NCBI RefSeq assembly: GCF_029882185.1
Contig: NZ_JAOULD010000012.1
Coordinates: 1 to 45,244, forward strand
Reading direction: 5' to 3'
DNA length: 45,244 bases
Source: Candidatus Nitrosopumilus sp.
GTDB taxonomy: Archaea; Thermoproteota; Nitrososphaeria; Nitrososphaerales; Nitrosopumilaceae
Part shown: positions 31,830-39,580 of the stretch, piece after piece
Position numbering within the stretch: position 1 is the first letter of the stretch
Layout of the letters: every line of letters starts with the position of its first letter
The notes under the pieces: model-generated
What the model saw: only the letters and a program-made list of their open reading frames with translations
The model's database searches: none
Told to the model about the DNA's origin: nothing
Position numbers and translations under genes: made by a program

Positions 31830-34177
31830 TCACCTCTGAAAATAAAATGGCAAAAAGATTTGTTGAAGAGAATTCTTTCAATGTGATTCCGGTATTGCAA
31901 AACAAGAAGGCAATTGCAGATAAAGAATATGCTAGGTGGTTTACTGAGATATGGGGTGAATCGATTCCTCAAGGGCAAAACATAGGTGTGATTCTTGGTC
32001 GAACTTCACAGAACTTGGTTTGTTTTGATATTGATGCTCATGAATTATATGAGTATTTCAAAAAATATGAGGGGCAAACATTCATTGTAAAATCGGGCAA
32101 GAAAGGATATCACGTTTACTTTAGATTGATGGATCTGCCAAAATTCAACAGTGCGAAACTGATCAAGGGTGATAAGGTTATCGAATTCTTCGCTCAAAAA
32201 AGGATGATGATATTGCCCCCATCATTCATTGATGGTGATAGTGAACAGCCATATGAGATAGTATGTGATAAAAAACCAAAACACATTTCACGCATTGAAT
32301 TTCAGGATATCTTTGAAAGACTGCAGGAGAAAGAAGGGTTTAGAATTGAATATGGCGGTCATGGAGATAAGAAAATCCTTGGTGGTAATGCAAGAAAGAA
32401 AACTCTTGAACTAGAGACTGAAGATTGGCCGGTTGGCACAAGATACGACAACGGTCGGGACCTGGCACTTAGAAGGTTTCATTCGGGCTGGAATTATGAA
32501 CAGGTTGAGCAAGAGGCATTAAAGAAAAATTCAAGTTTGTCTGTTCCAGCTGATTATGATCATGTGGTTGAATGGGTGCAAGCCGGACAGAGACTCTATC
32601 AAAGCAACATCGAATCCGACAACGGTTTTTTCAAGCCAACAGGGGACTTTCTGAAAGATAATGAATCTGCAGAAGTTGAGAATAGTAAATCAAAAAGGAA
32701 GAAAAATACAAAACAAATCCTGGCTTTTCGTGTCGGCAGTGAACTAATCCAAGAACAAGTGAAAAATGAAAATGATACAGAGCAGGTGATTGTTAAAGTT
32801 CCAAAAAATGGCAAACCGATATGGGTTGATCTGTTTTCTCCAACCTTTGAACAGATGCTCAGGGTTGGAGTGCAAGATAAATTTGGTGGAATTTACGGAG
32901 ATTCGATTTATCGTGATGCGACCAAGAACCTGCATGCACAGGCCTTACTAGGAGAAATAGAAACTAAACAAATCTACAAAACATGTGCAATGGAAAACGG
33001 CTGTTTATACTATAACACCAATGATGATCAAGGTACAATCTACAAAGTATCAAAGGATGGTATTGGCAAGCTTTGCGATGATGATGTGCAACCGATATTC
33101 CTAAAAAAACAGAATGTTCATGCCAACATAAACCGTAATGTTGTATTTGGCAGTGAGTCGGCGATAAAGGATTTCTCTAAACTCTGCAGAATACCTGATG
33201 ATGACAGGATTGTTTTTGAGGTACATGTTATCTGTGAGTTTCTGAAAAACATCCCGATTCCAATAATGATTAATCACGGTGAACAGGGCTCTGCCAAGAC
33301 CTCAGTGTCAAACGGTGTCAAGTATATGATAGATCCTGAAGTTGAAAATTCACTTTCAATGCCAACTGACATTGATGATATTGCTGTCACTTTGTCCAAA
33401 AGAGAGATTTCAAGCTTTGATAATATTGACGAGTTTACAAAGCAGATATCTGATTTTCTCTGTAGGACTGTAACCGGCACACTGCATCCTAAAAGAAAAC
33501 TATACACAAACGGTGAGGAGTTCAATCTGTTATTAAAAGAGAAAATTATTCTCAACGGTATCACTCCTTCAATTGATCAAGCTGATCTGCTAGAGCGTTC
33601 AATATTTTATGAACTGCCAAAGATTGACAAAACTGAAAGAATGTCTGACGGGGAATTCAAAGATAGATTAAATGAATCAAGGCCGCATGTTGTTGGGCAA
33701 GCACTGCAGACAATCCAGAAGGCCATGCTGATTATCGATCAAGTCAAACAGGATACAAAAAACAAACTGCCCAGGATGGCTGATTTTGCTATTTGGGGTG
33801 AGGCAATATCCAGGGTACTGGGTAATAAACCAAACAAATTTCTGAACAAATATTGTGAGAGATTAGAAATTTCTAATTTGGTGTTATCGGATGAAAAACC
33901 TCTTGTAAAGATAATTGCAGGTTTGCTGGATACTTCACAAGCTGAGTCCAGCATGACTGCCACTGATATGTTTGAGAAAATAAATCCTGAGGATCAATAT
34001 GGTAAAAGGAACAAGGATCTTCCTCAGAATGTTCGAGAGTTTGGAAGACAGCTCAAGCAGATTGCACCAATACTCCGAGCAGTTGAGATTGGAGTAGAAT
34101 CAAAGACTTACAACAAGAAAGACGGGGAATTCCCCCGTGGCAGTAAAATCGTTACAATTTGGAGGTTATCTGAATGA
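31826..34177 (+). CDS. PrimPol (AEP primase-polymerase) fused to helicase-like ATPase
   Basis: 783 residues. N-terminal AEP domain (about 1-190): LVCFDIDAHEL (D68, D70), KSGKKGYHVYFRL (H96) and MILPPSFIDGD, matching the catalytic Dx(D) and sxH motifs of archaeal plasmid primases. A middle region is followed by an ATPase with Walker A HGEQGSAKTS (about 484-493) and Walker B-like SSFDNIDEF (about 530), resembling superfamily 3/D5-type helicases. Such fusions start replication of archaeal plasmids. TTG 31826 overlaps the previous gene; ATG 31847 is an alternative. Iterons begin 5 nt after its stop. Confidence 0.82.
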   Translation: MITSENKMAKRFVEENSFNVIPVLQNKKAIADKEYARWFTEIWGESIPQGQNIGVILGRTSQNLVCFDIDAHELYEYFKKYEGQTFIVKSGKKGYHVYFRLMDLPKFNSAKLIKGDKVIEFFAQKRMMILPPSFIDGDSEQPYEIVCDKKPKHISRIEFQDIFERLQEKEGFRIEYGGHGDKKILGGNARKKTLELETEDWPVGTRYDNGRDLALRRFHSGWNYEQVEQEALKKNSSLSVPADYDHVVEWVQAGQRLYQSNIESDNGFFKPTGDFLKDNESAEVENSKSKRKKNTKQILAFRVGSELIQEQVKNENDTEQVIVKVPKNGKPIWVDLFSPTFEQMLRVGVQDKFGGIYGDSIYRDATKNLHAQALLGEIETKQIYKTCAMENGCLYYNTNDDQGTIYKVSKDGIGKLCDDDVQPIFLKKQNVHANINRNVVFGSESAIKDFSKLCRIPDDDRIVFEVHVICEFLKNIPIPIMINHGEQGSAKTSVSNGVKYMIDPEVENSLSMPTDIDDIAVTLSKREISSFDNIDEFTKQISDFLCRTVTGTLHPKRKLYTNGEEFNLLLKEKIILNGITPSIDQADLLERSIFYELPKIDKTERMSDGEFKDRLNESRPHVVGQALQTIQKAMLIIDQVKQDTKNKLPRMADFAIWGEAISRVLGNKPNKFLNKYCERLEISNLVLSDEKPLVKIIAGLLDTSQAESSMTATDMFEKINPEDQYGKRNKDLPQNVREFGRQLKQIAPILRAVEIGVESKTYNKKDGEFPRGSKIVTIWRLSE

Positions 34178-34182
34178 TTTTC

Positions 34183-34437
34183 GACAGCTACGACAGCTAA
34201 CTCCTAATTTCCTATCTGTCAGTGTTTGTGCCTATTTTTGGCCCAGACAGCTAAGACAGCTACGACAGCTAACTTTTACTCTGTTGGATATTTTTATTAT
34301 AATCAAGAAAGAAAAAAAGAAAAAGAATCGTGAAATCCTAGCTGTCCTTACTGTTCTAGCTGTCAAAACTGATTTCGTGCCTAAAAACACCCAATATATG
34401 ACAGCTACAAAATCAATTCCTAGCTGTCGTAGCTGTC
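34183..34437. repeat. iteron array GACAGCTA/TAGCTGTC, candidate origin
   Basis: Direct GACAGCTA at 34183, 34192, 34246, 34255, 34264 and 34400; inverted TAGCTGTC at 34339, 34357, 34421 and 34430, plus a degenerate TTACTGTT at 34348. Within clusters the spacing is exactly 9 nt. The left cluster is direct and the right mainly inverted, so the array is a long imperfect palindrome around an AT- and purine-rich centre (34275-34335). Position right behind the PrimPol gene suits a replication origin or the site where the RHH or winged-helix protein binds. Confidence 0.7.
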
Positions 34438-34714
34438 AGGACCCAACCCCATGTCCAACGTCTGCCACGGCGACTGCACCCGATACGCTCTGCAGGGCAT
34501 AAAACCCGCAGAATACTACACCGACGGCCGCAAGCGCTACATAATTTAACTGAGGAATAAACCCTTCTAAAATAAGTAATAACTGTGAGGCCCAAAACAA
34601 TAATCTCTCATGATCTTGTTTATTCAGATATCTAAAATATGATGGACTGTTTGTAACGCAAACCCATTCTTGTCCGCCTTCTGTCTTTTCTAGTAATCCA
34701 GTTTTTACTTGCAA
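34436..34714 (-). CDS. possible 92-aa protein at the edge of the element
   Basis: The first 55 residues (KTGLLEKTEGGQEWVCVTNS, YLNKQDHERLLFWASQLLLILEGFIPQLN) look like a genuine protein front with a helical segment. The rest overlaps the truncated zinc-ribbon gene on the other strand and is probably not original coding sequence. It may be a chromosomal gene cut by the element's insertion near 34550. It overlaps the end of 34705-35985 by 10 nt. Confidence 0.3.
   Translation of the reverse strand: MQVKTGLLEKTEGGQEWVCVTNSPSYFRYLNKQDHERLLFWASQLLLILEGFIPQLNYVALAAVGVVFCGFYALQSVSGAVAVADVGHGVGS
34451..34549 (+). pseudogene. truncated zinc-ribbon gene (N-terminal half)
   Basis: MSNVCHGDCTRYALQGIKPA then EYYTDGRKRYII and stop, 32 residues. 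It matches the N-terminal part of the casposon zinc-ribbon proteins (CKGICERYK...GAKRC), but the second half (CxxC and WCPCCGY) is missing. G/C content is visibly higher than the surroundings, suggesting a different source. It may mark the right border of the element. Confidence 0.5.
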
Positions 34715-35985
34715 TGGTCATGATTGTTTATTTTGACCATTATGTCATATGCCAATTTATTGTCTAAATCAGACGCATTAGAATTCCAAAATAACAATGG
34801 CTCTTTAGTATGGCAGATCAAGTATACCATCATTTCTTCATAGTCTTCTTGATTTAGATCATTTTCTGGATAACTGAAATATGGAATCCATGCCATGTTT
34901 GGAATGTCTGATGAATTCTTAATGGCCTCAAATATTTTGATCTGCCATTCCAACACCGTATTTGAATCATGTCCTATTTTATCCCCGTACTGCCGAATGT
35001 CGCCATAAAATGATTTTGCATTATGTGTTCCAAAATTTGAAAAATAATATTGTTTGTGGCCGTTTTTTTCTGGAATGACGTGGTCCATGTCAACAACATA
35101 ATCGTTGTAGTTTGAAGCTTTGACATTTGGATATAGTTTTTTTACAGGTTCAAAGATGGCTTTGTTTCTTGCATCCACCAGCATCTCATCCTGAATGGCA
35201 TTCCATTGTATGTATGCACTGTGATTTGCATGTGGTCTATTCATAACCAGATCCAATGATGTCTGGTTTAATTTTGGAATTAGTGTACTGAATCTGGGAT
35301 CATTCTCTATTGCATCTGCCCATCCAGGGTTTGCCTGTAATGACCAATTTCCAAAACTAGACTCATCATCTAATATTAGATAGTCTAATACACCTCCTGC
35401 ATCCTTGTATTTTCCAAACCACTCTGCTGTCTTTTCTTTTATTGATATGATTCCATTATCCAACCAAGGACATTGGAATTTTGTGTATTCCCTGGTTGTG
35501 GAATCTATGCATCTATCGTCTGCATCCGAATATAGTCCTCTTGTGAATTTCCATGCAAATACTGCAGCATATCCTTCAGGTTTCTCATTACTTTTTTTGG
35601 CCATTTTTATGGGATCTGAATTCTCATCAATCCAAATCATGCGTACTATGAATTCTTCTTGTTCCTCTGGTACGTCATGCCATGAAAGAATACGATACTT
35701 TGGTTCTCCTGCAATGATCTTCTGATTGAATATTTTGGTGATATATGTCTCCCTTTGAATCAGTATTTCTGCAGTAGAGTTGGAAACGCATGCAGGTGAA
35801 TTATCAGAGTTTTTGAATATTAATTTTAAATCTTTATTGCACTTGATGTCTTGTAAGGATACTCCATTTTTCACTTGTTTTGTCGGAGAAATCTCCTCCA
35901 TGGCATAACTGACTTGAGCAGATGACATGATGCTGACAATAGCAGCTAGAAGTGAAAATACAAGTAAAAAATACAATAAGGACAA
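34705..35985 (-). CDS. large secreted protein, possibly glycoside-hydrolase-like
   Basis: 426 residues. Signal peptide 1-28 (cleavage near SYA-ME). It has the linker seen in other secreted proteins here (VSLQDIKCNKDLKLIFKNSD...ACVSNSTAEIL). The main part contains AGGVLDYLILDDESSFGNWSLQ and MNRPHANHSAYIQWN, with Asp/Glu at the end of a predicted strand as in TIM-barrel hydrolases, but I cannot name a family. Several Cys may form disulfides. It is extracellular and ends next to the second element. Confidence 0.6.
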   Translation of the reverse strand: MSLLYFLLVFSLLAAIVSIMSSAQVSYAMEEISPTKQVKNGVSLQDIKCNKDLKLIFKNSDNSPACVSNSTAEILIQRETYITKIFNQKIIAGEPKYRILSWHDVPEEQEEFIVRMIWIDENSDPIKMAKKSNEKPEGYAAVFAWKFTRGLYSDADDRCIDSTTREYTKFQCPWLDNGIISIKEKTAEWFGKYKDAGGVLDYLILDDESSFGNWSLQANPGWADAIENDPRFSTLIPKLNQTSLDLVMNRPHANHSAYIQWNAIQDEMLVDARNKAIFEPVKKLYPNVKASNYNDYVVDMDHVIPEKNGHKQYYFSNFGTHNAKSFYGDIRQYGDKIGHDSNTVLEWQIKIFEAIKNSSDIPNMAWIPYFSYPENDLNQEDYEEMMVYLICHTKEPLLFWNSNASDLDNKLAYDIMVKINNHDHCK

Positions 35986-36166
35986 TTAGAACCTTGTGAA
36001 ATTAAGTATTCTTAAAGTTATGATCTTACATCTTATGACATGATTCTCGTTGTCATGAGATAATTTTGTAAAGAATGTGGTCCATAGACTGTTATTGTGA
36101 CCCTATTTACGATCGAGTTGAAAGTTTACATGTCAAAATCATCACCTTATTTTACTAAACTTCTTA

Positions 36167-36180
36167 GTTCCACGTGGAAC
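36167..36180. promoter_or_regulatory. 14-bp perfect palindrome GTTCCACGTGGAAC
   Basis: GTTCCACGTGGAAC is fully self-complementary and lies 48 nt before the ATG of a 48-residue ORF. It closely resembles bacterial parS (TGTTCCACGTGAAACA) and is followed by an AT-rich stretch. In an archaeon it is more likely an operator; only its symmetry and location support it. Confidence 0.45.
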
Positions 36181-36227
36181 AAATATAATCATAATTTTTA
36201 ATTCTGAGAAAAACAAAATTCTCAGTT

Positions 36228-36374
36228 ATGGCAGCAATTTATGGAATTTCAGAAAATACAAGGAAATTCCTAAAAAATATGCCAAAAGAAATAAAATCAC
36301 TAGACGATGTATCAAAAATCCATCAAAAATTAACTGAGGAATACGATGCATTAGAAAACAAAAATAAAAAATGA
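36228..36374 (+). CDS. 48-aa charged helical protein, unknown
   Basis: MAAIYGISENTRKFLKNMPK then EIKSLDDVSKIHQKLTEEYD: a compact amphipathic helical protein ending in KNKNKK. It converges with the multicopper oxidase gene, 2 nt between stops. The ATG follows the GTTCCACGTGGAAC palindrome. No family is recognised. Confidence 0.5.
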   Translation: MAAIYGISENTRKFLKNMPKEIKSLDDVSKIHQKLTEEYDALENKNKK

Positions 36375-36376
36375 GG

Positions 36377-37666
36377 TTAAATCACTTTGAAAAGTGACAT
36401 CATTCCTGCGGAGATATGATCATTGACGTGACAGTGGAACATCCAAGTTCCAACATTGTCGGGAATAAAGTCAACAGTCTTTAGACTGGCTGGCATTAAC
36501 TCCAGTACGTCTACTCTCATTCCATTCCACAAAACAGTGTTTCCATGCCAATGTGGTGTATGCAAATCCACTTCAGTTCCCATGCCAATTAGATACCAAC
36601 GTACATGTTCACCTTTGTTCAAGGTTTGTCCTGGCTGATTGCCATAAACATATCCGTTAATACCATGCATGAGATTACTTTCAGCAAAGTCATCATCTCC
36701 AACTAATTCCTCATTATCACAAGTCTCATCGGTGAATCTTTCTAGATTATCACACAGATAGTGACTGGAATTTTCATCAGAGACTGTAAAGAGGCTCACC
36801 ATTTCTCTATCTACATCCATGGGTCTACCGTTTGAATCAGCCATTCCTTTAGCTGTTACAACCATTGGACCGACGAGTCCTGAATTGGTATCCATTGGAG
36901 AATCAACATGTGAATGATACATCCAAATTATTGAACTTGGATCATTTGGTCCAGGTCCCGCACGTTCTGGTACTTTCCACTCATAGGTATGAGTTTGACC
37001 AGGAGAAACTATTCCATCAGATTTGCTACTAGCTGATGTTCCGTCATTGTATTCTGCACCTTCTGAATCCTTGTCATAAAAGACGCCATGTGGATGAACA
37101 GAGTAATCTAGTTCTTCAGAATTATTTTTGAATACGACTTTGATTGTATCACATACTTCAGCATGAATCATGGGTCCAAGTGTTCCAAGATGTTCCCATT
37201 CAGAAGATCTTGGTTTGAGTTTTGAAAATGTATCATCGGTATACTCACGATATAATGCCTTGATGTAAGTACTCCCAATTCTATCTGAAGAATTTTCAAC
37301 AAATACATTTTCATCTTCATTAAACTCTTGTCCCTTCATTTGGTTTATTCCCAAAGGGGCATAATCCCATTCTACTTCGTCTGCAGCAATGTAATAGGTG
37401 CGTGTTTTACCTTCATTGCTTTTGCATTCACTAGTTTCAGATGTTGTTTGAACTGAGGCTTCTTCTGGGGAATAATAGTTTGAAGCTGATTCAGAACATA
37501 ATCTATCTCCACAAACTTTGTCAGATCCAATTGCTGGCAGTCCCACTCCTTGACCTTTAGCGGCTTCACTTTCTTGAAGCAAACCAACAGACAAGGATGC
37601 TACAAGTGTTGCAGATAATACAATTAGCATAAGAGATGTTCTTGATTTAGTCATTGTACAGATCAA
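36377..37666 (-). CDS. two-domain multicopper oxidase, secreted
   Basis: 429 residues. Signal peptide 1-35. Domain 1 (about 90-275) has HPHG (H191, H193) and WMYHSHVDS (H251, H253). Domain 2 has LHTPHWHG (H369, H372, H374) and WMFHCHVNDHISAGMM (H411, C412, H413, H417, M422). Only domain 2 carries the type-1 Cys, so it is a type-B two-domain MCO, which forms a trimer with type-2/3 copper between subunits. In ammonia oxidisers such enzymes may oxidise metals or nitrogen intermediates. It is not a clear NirK, because ligand motifs are laccase-like. Confidence 0.88.
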   Translation of the reverse strand: MICTMTKSRTSLMLIVLSATLVASLSVGLLQESEAAKGQGVGLPAIGSDKVCGDRLCSESASNYYSPEEASVQTTSETSECKSNEGKTRTYYIAADEVEWDYAPLGINQMKGQEFNEDENVFVENSSDRIGSTYIKALYREYTDDTFSKLKPRSSEWEHLGTLGPMIHAEVCDTIKVVFKNNSEELDYSVHPHGVFYDKDSEGAEYNDGTSASSKSDGIVSPGQTHTYEWKVPERAGPGPNDPSSIIWMYHSHVDSPMDTNSGLVGPMVVTAKGMADSNGRPMDVDREMVSLFTVSDENSSHYLCDNLERFTDETCDNEELVGDDDFAESNLMHGINGYVYGNQPGQTLNKGEHVRWYLIGMGTEVDLHTPHWHGNTVLWNGMRVDVLELMPASLKTVDFIPDNVGTWMFHCHVNDHISAGMMSLFKVI

Positions 37667-37880
37667 AGAAATTTTTCTTTTAAACTGTAGGTACGTTCTT
37701 TAAAGTTATTCTAATTTTTGGGAACGAAATTTGGATTACTGAGATTTATCCTGTCCATTGTTTACAAGATATTGGATCTCATGAAAGAAAAAAAATCAGT
37801 ACGTGAAATTGAGATGGATTGGATTTTAGATGTTGCAAATATCCTTTCAAAACAATTATTCAAAAATAAAAATTCATTCA

Positions 37881-38114
37881 TTATTGGATTTTGGTAGTTA
37901 GTTCAAGTGGAATCTCTGCACTTCCAAATGATTCATCAATTAATAGGATGTATTCTTTTGAAGGGTCATATTGAAAATCAACATAGTTACCATATCCTTG
38001 GCCCGGACCATACACGATATTGAGGAATCTTGCCTGTCCTGGATTGATTCCGATATTGCCTGCATGAAAATTCGGCAGAATTGTATGATGAATGCCTTTC
38101 ACACTTGCAGGCAT
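37881..38114 (-). CDS. 77-aa fragment-like protein, unknown
   Basis: GIHHTILPNFHAGNIGINPG, FLNIVYGPGQGYGNYVDFQYD and EYILLIDESFGSAEIPLELT read as a beta-rich protein with His/Gly/Tyr-rich loops. The short N-terminus suggests it may be the surviving C-terminal part of a larger secreted protein, but an intact small protein is possible. No family is recognised. Confidence 0.4.
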   Translation of the reverse strand: MPASVKGIHHTILPNFHAGNIGINPGQARFLNIVYGPGQGYGNYVDFQYDPSKEYILLIDESFGSAEIPLELTTKIQ

Positions 38115-38562
38115 ATTTCATACGGTGATTTTATTTTTTTCACAATAACCTCTCTCTCTTAAGCCAGCCTCGCAAACTCATCTTACAAGTCATCATGGTC
38201 ATCACCTGCACTCTGCAAGAGACAGCTTCAGTTTGATACCTGCTGGGTCAGGTGTGATCATTGGTGTCACAGATATGCGTCGGGCATGTTGCACATCTTG
38301 AGAGGATGGAGAGGTTCTTTTGATTAAATCTTGTTCAAAAATTATCCTGTGGATAAACAAATGTTTGATATGTCTTCAAATCTCTTTTTATTCCACAGTT
38401 ACATATTGATTATGACAGCAGTCAAGTAATTCCAAACATTACAAAAGTATCTGTATTGTTGTAATGACTGGTTGCTATATGCAACAAGGTGGTTTTGATT
38501 TCTGTCATGCTTTTTCACAATAACCCCTCTCTTTAATTCCAAAATCGCCCATCTTAGATCCC
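38115..38562. other. gene-free stretch with two copies of CACAATAACCYCTCTC
   Basis: CACAATAACCTCTCTCTC (about 38140) and CACAATAACCCCTCTCTT (about 38516) are near copies. The second precedes the C2H2 gene at 38563 and matches, in reverse, the segment upstream of the casposon finger gene (about 3540-3557). The first may be what is left of another copy, since no intact ORF follows it. Confidence 0.45.
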
Positions 38563-38691
38563 ATGTCCTACCGCTGTCTAATCTGCCAAACAGTCCTAGA
38601 CACTCCTCACAAGCTGGAGGTTCACTTGCAGATAGAACACAAGTGGAACCAAAAGAAGGAAGCACCAAAAGGACTTGACAGTTGGACATGA
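38563..38691 (+). CDS. 42-aa C2H2 zinc-finger protein, relative of casposon cargo gene
   Basis: MSYRCLICQTVLDTPHKLEV then HLQIEHKWNQKKEAPKGLDS. The C-x2-C, H, H-x4-H finger is intact. DNA and protein are close to the casposon gene at 3387-3512, including upstream sequence. Its stop overlaps the start of the next gene (ATGA), so the two are coupled. It is likely a DNA- or protein-binding micro-factor. Confidence 0.75.
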   Translation: MSYRCLICQTVLDTPHKLEVHLQIEHKWNQKKEAPKGLDSWT

Positions 38692-38846
38692 TCTGTAACG
38701 CCGAAGGCCATGTCAAGGTGATGCGGTTTTATTTTCACGATAAAGATTCCAAACCGTTTTGCAAGGATACCATGCGATACTGTGAAAACCATGCAAGAAA
38801 TATTGTTGCAGAAGACCCGAATGTCAGAATTCATGTTCTGTCATAA
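38688..38846 (+). CDS. 52-aa Cys/His-rich small protein coupled to the finger gene
   Basis: MICNAEGHVKVMRFYFHDKD, then SKPFCKDTMRYCENHARNIV and AEDPNVRIHVLS. Three Cys and several His could form a metal site. It overlaps the upstream gene by 4 nt, strong evidence for an operon. No family is recognised; no copy of it follows the casposon finger gene. Confidence 0.6.
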   Translation: MICNAEGHVKVMRFYFHDKDSKPFCKDTMRYCENHARNIVAEDPNVRIHVLS

Positions 38847-38892
38847 ATCAAAAACACATATGGTATTAATATCACAAAAATCAAATTCTCTC

Positions 38893-39039
38893 ATGTCAAA
38901 ACGAATCACGATAATGCTTGATGATGACTTGGCTACAAAACTGAGAAAAATCCAGGCAGAAAGCATCAAAAAATCAAACGGTTCTACAAGTTTCTCATAT
39001 GTGGTCAATGAGACCCTGAAAAAGGGTTTGAAAGTCTAG
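38893..39039 (+). CDS. 48-aa ribbon-helix-helix protein
   Basis: MSKRITIMLDDDLATKLRKI then QAESIKKSNGSTSFSYVVNE: the strand RITIMLDDDLA and two helices match CopG/RHH repressors. ATG 38893 is preferred over the longer open frame back to 38782, which overlaps the previous gene. Such proteins often regulate plasmid genes or act as antitoxins; no toxin is visible. The remaining stretch to 39265 holds no supported gene. Confidence 0.65.
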   Translation: MSKRITIMLDDDLATKLRKIQAESIKKSNGSTSFSYVVNETLKKGLKV

Positions 39040-39265
39040 GCCAGTTTTGTCTGTGTGAACATTTTGCGGTTTCTCTTTATGATGATATAATACTGGATTA
39101 TTTCTGAAATCTTTTCGTCTAGCCGTAATCCTGAACTGTTAGCTGCCGGTTGAAAGTTCTAGTCCTTGTCTTTGATCTTGATGGTGATCTCCCTCATAGA
39201 GCATTTACTGAGAGAATGAAAAATTTAGCATGATGCCTCTAGATTCATAACGCTCCAACTCAAAA

Positions 39266-39520
39266 TCATTTCATGCCTTGCAGGGGAATATGTCCTAGAT
39301 ACAAGGCAGTAAAACCTCCTGCCCGTGCCAATCCCTCACCAATTAGAACTAAAACACCCAATGGAATGGTTCTTGCTGATTTTAGGTCTAAAAGATGCCC
39401 TCGATTATTATTAGATGAGGATACAACAAGTAAAACTATCACACCAACAATCAATCTTAGTGAGGAATATTTTTCATAAGGGTTGTTTATCTCAAATGTA
39501 TCACCGTTTGCGGTGTCCAA
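39266..39520 (-). CDS. possible small membrane protein
   Basis: 84 residues with hydrophobic segments at about 25-38 (RLIVGVIVLLVVSS) and 50-75 (RTIPLGVLVLIGEGLARAGGFTALYLGHI). On the opposite strand the same DNA starts MPCRGICPRYKAVKP, which matches the N-terminus of the zinc-ribbon family. Only one can be functional, and I cannot decide by eye; the minus-strand protein looks more like a membrane protein remnant. Confidence 0.35.
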   Translation of the reverse strand: MDTANGDTFEINNPYEKYSSLRLIVGVIVLLVVSSSNNNRGHLLDLKSARTIPLGVLVLIGEGLARAGGFTALYLGHIPLQGMK

Positions 39521-39580
39521 GATGAGCTGTTCTTCAAAGGGTGTACCGTCACTAAAGAATCCATTTTCTGCATATTTTGT

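Larger units (their letters stand above)
29129..34549. mobile_element. integrated plasmid/virus-like element (recombinase + PrimPol)
   Basis: A tyrosine recombinase, a winged-helix protein, small regulator/Zn genes and a PrimPol-ATPase form a block typical of integrated archaeal plasmids. Iterons follow the replication gene. Its right edge is tentatively placed at the truncated zinc-ribbon gene (34451-34549) where base composition becomes richer in G/C. I could not find flanking direct repeats by eye, so both borders are approximate. Confidence 0.7.

Noticed and set aside
34213-34240. Casposon-end-like words (CTGTCAGT, GTTTGTGCCTATTTT) in the iteron region
   Set aside because: The words are similar but their order and orientation do not match an inverted repeat; chance similarity is likely.
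34137-34502. 121-codon plus-strand ORF over the iteron array
   Set aside because: Its RQLRQLRQL pattern arises from translating the 9-nt-phased iterons, and it overlaps the PrimPol end.
39150-39225. HAD-like start (VFDLDGDL) on the plus strand
   Set aside because: Only about 25 residues are readable, with no further HAD motifs; too little to call a pseudogene.
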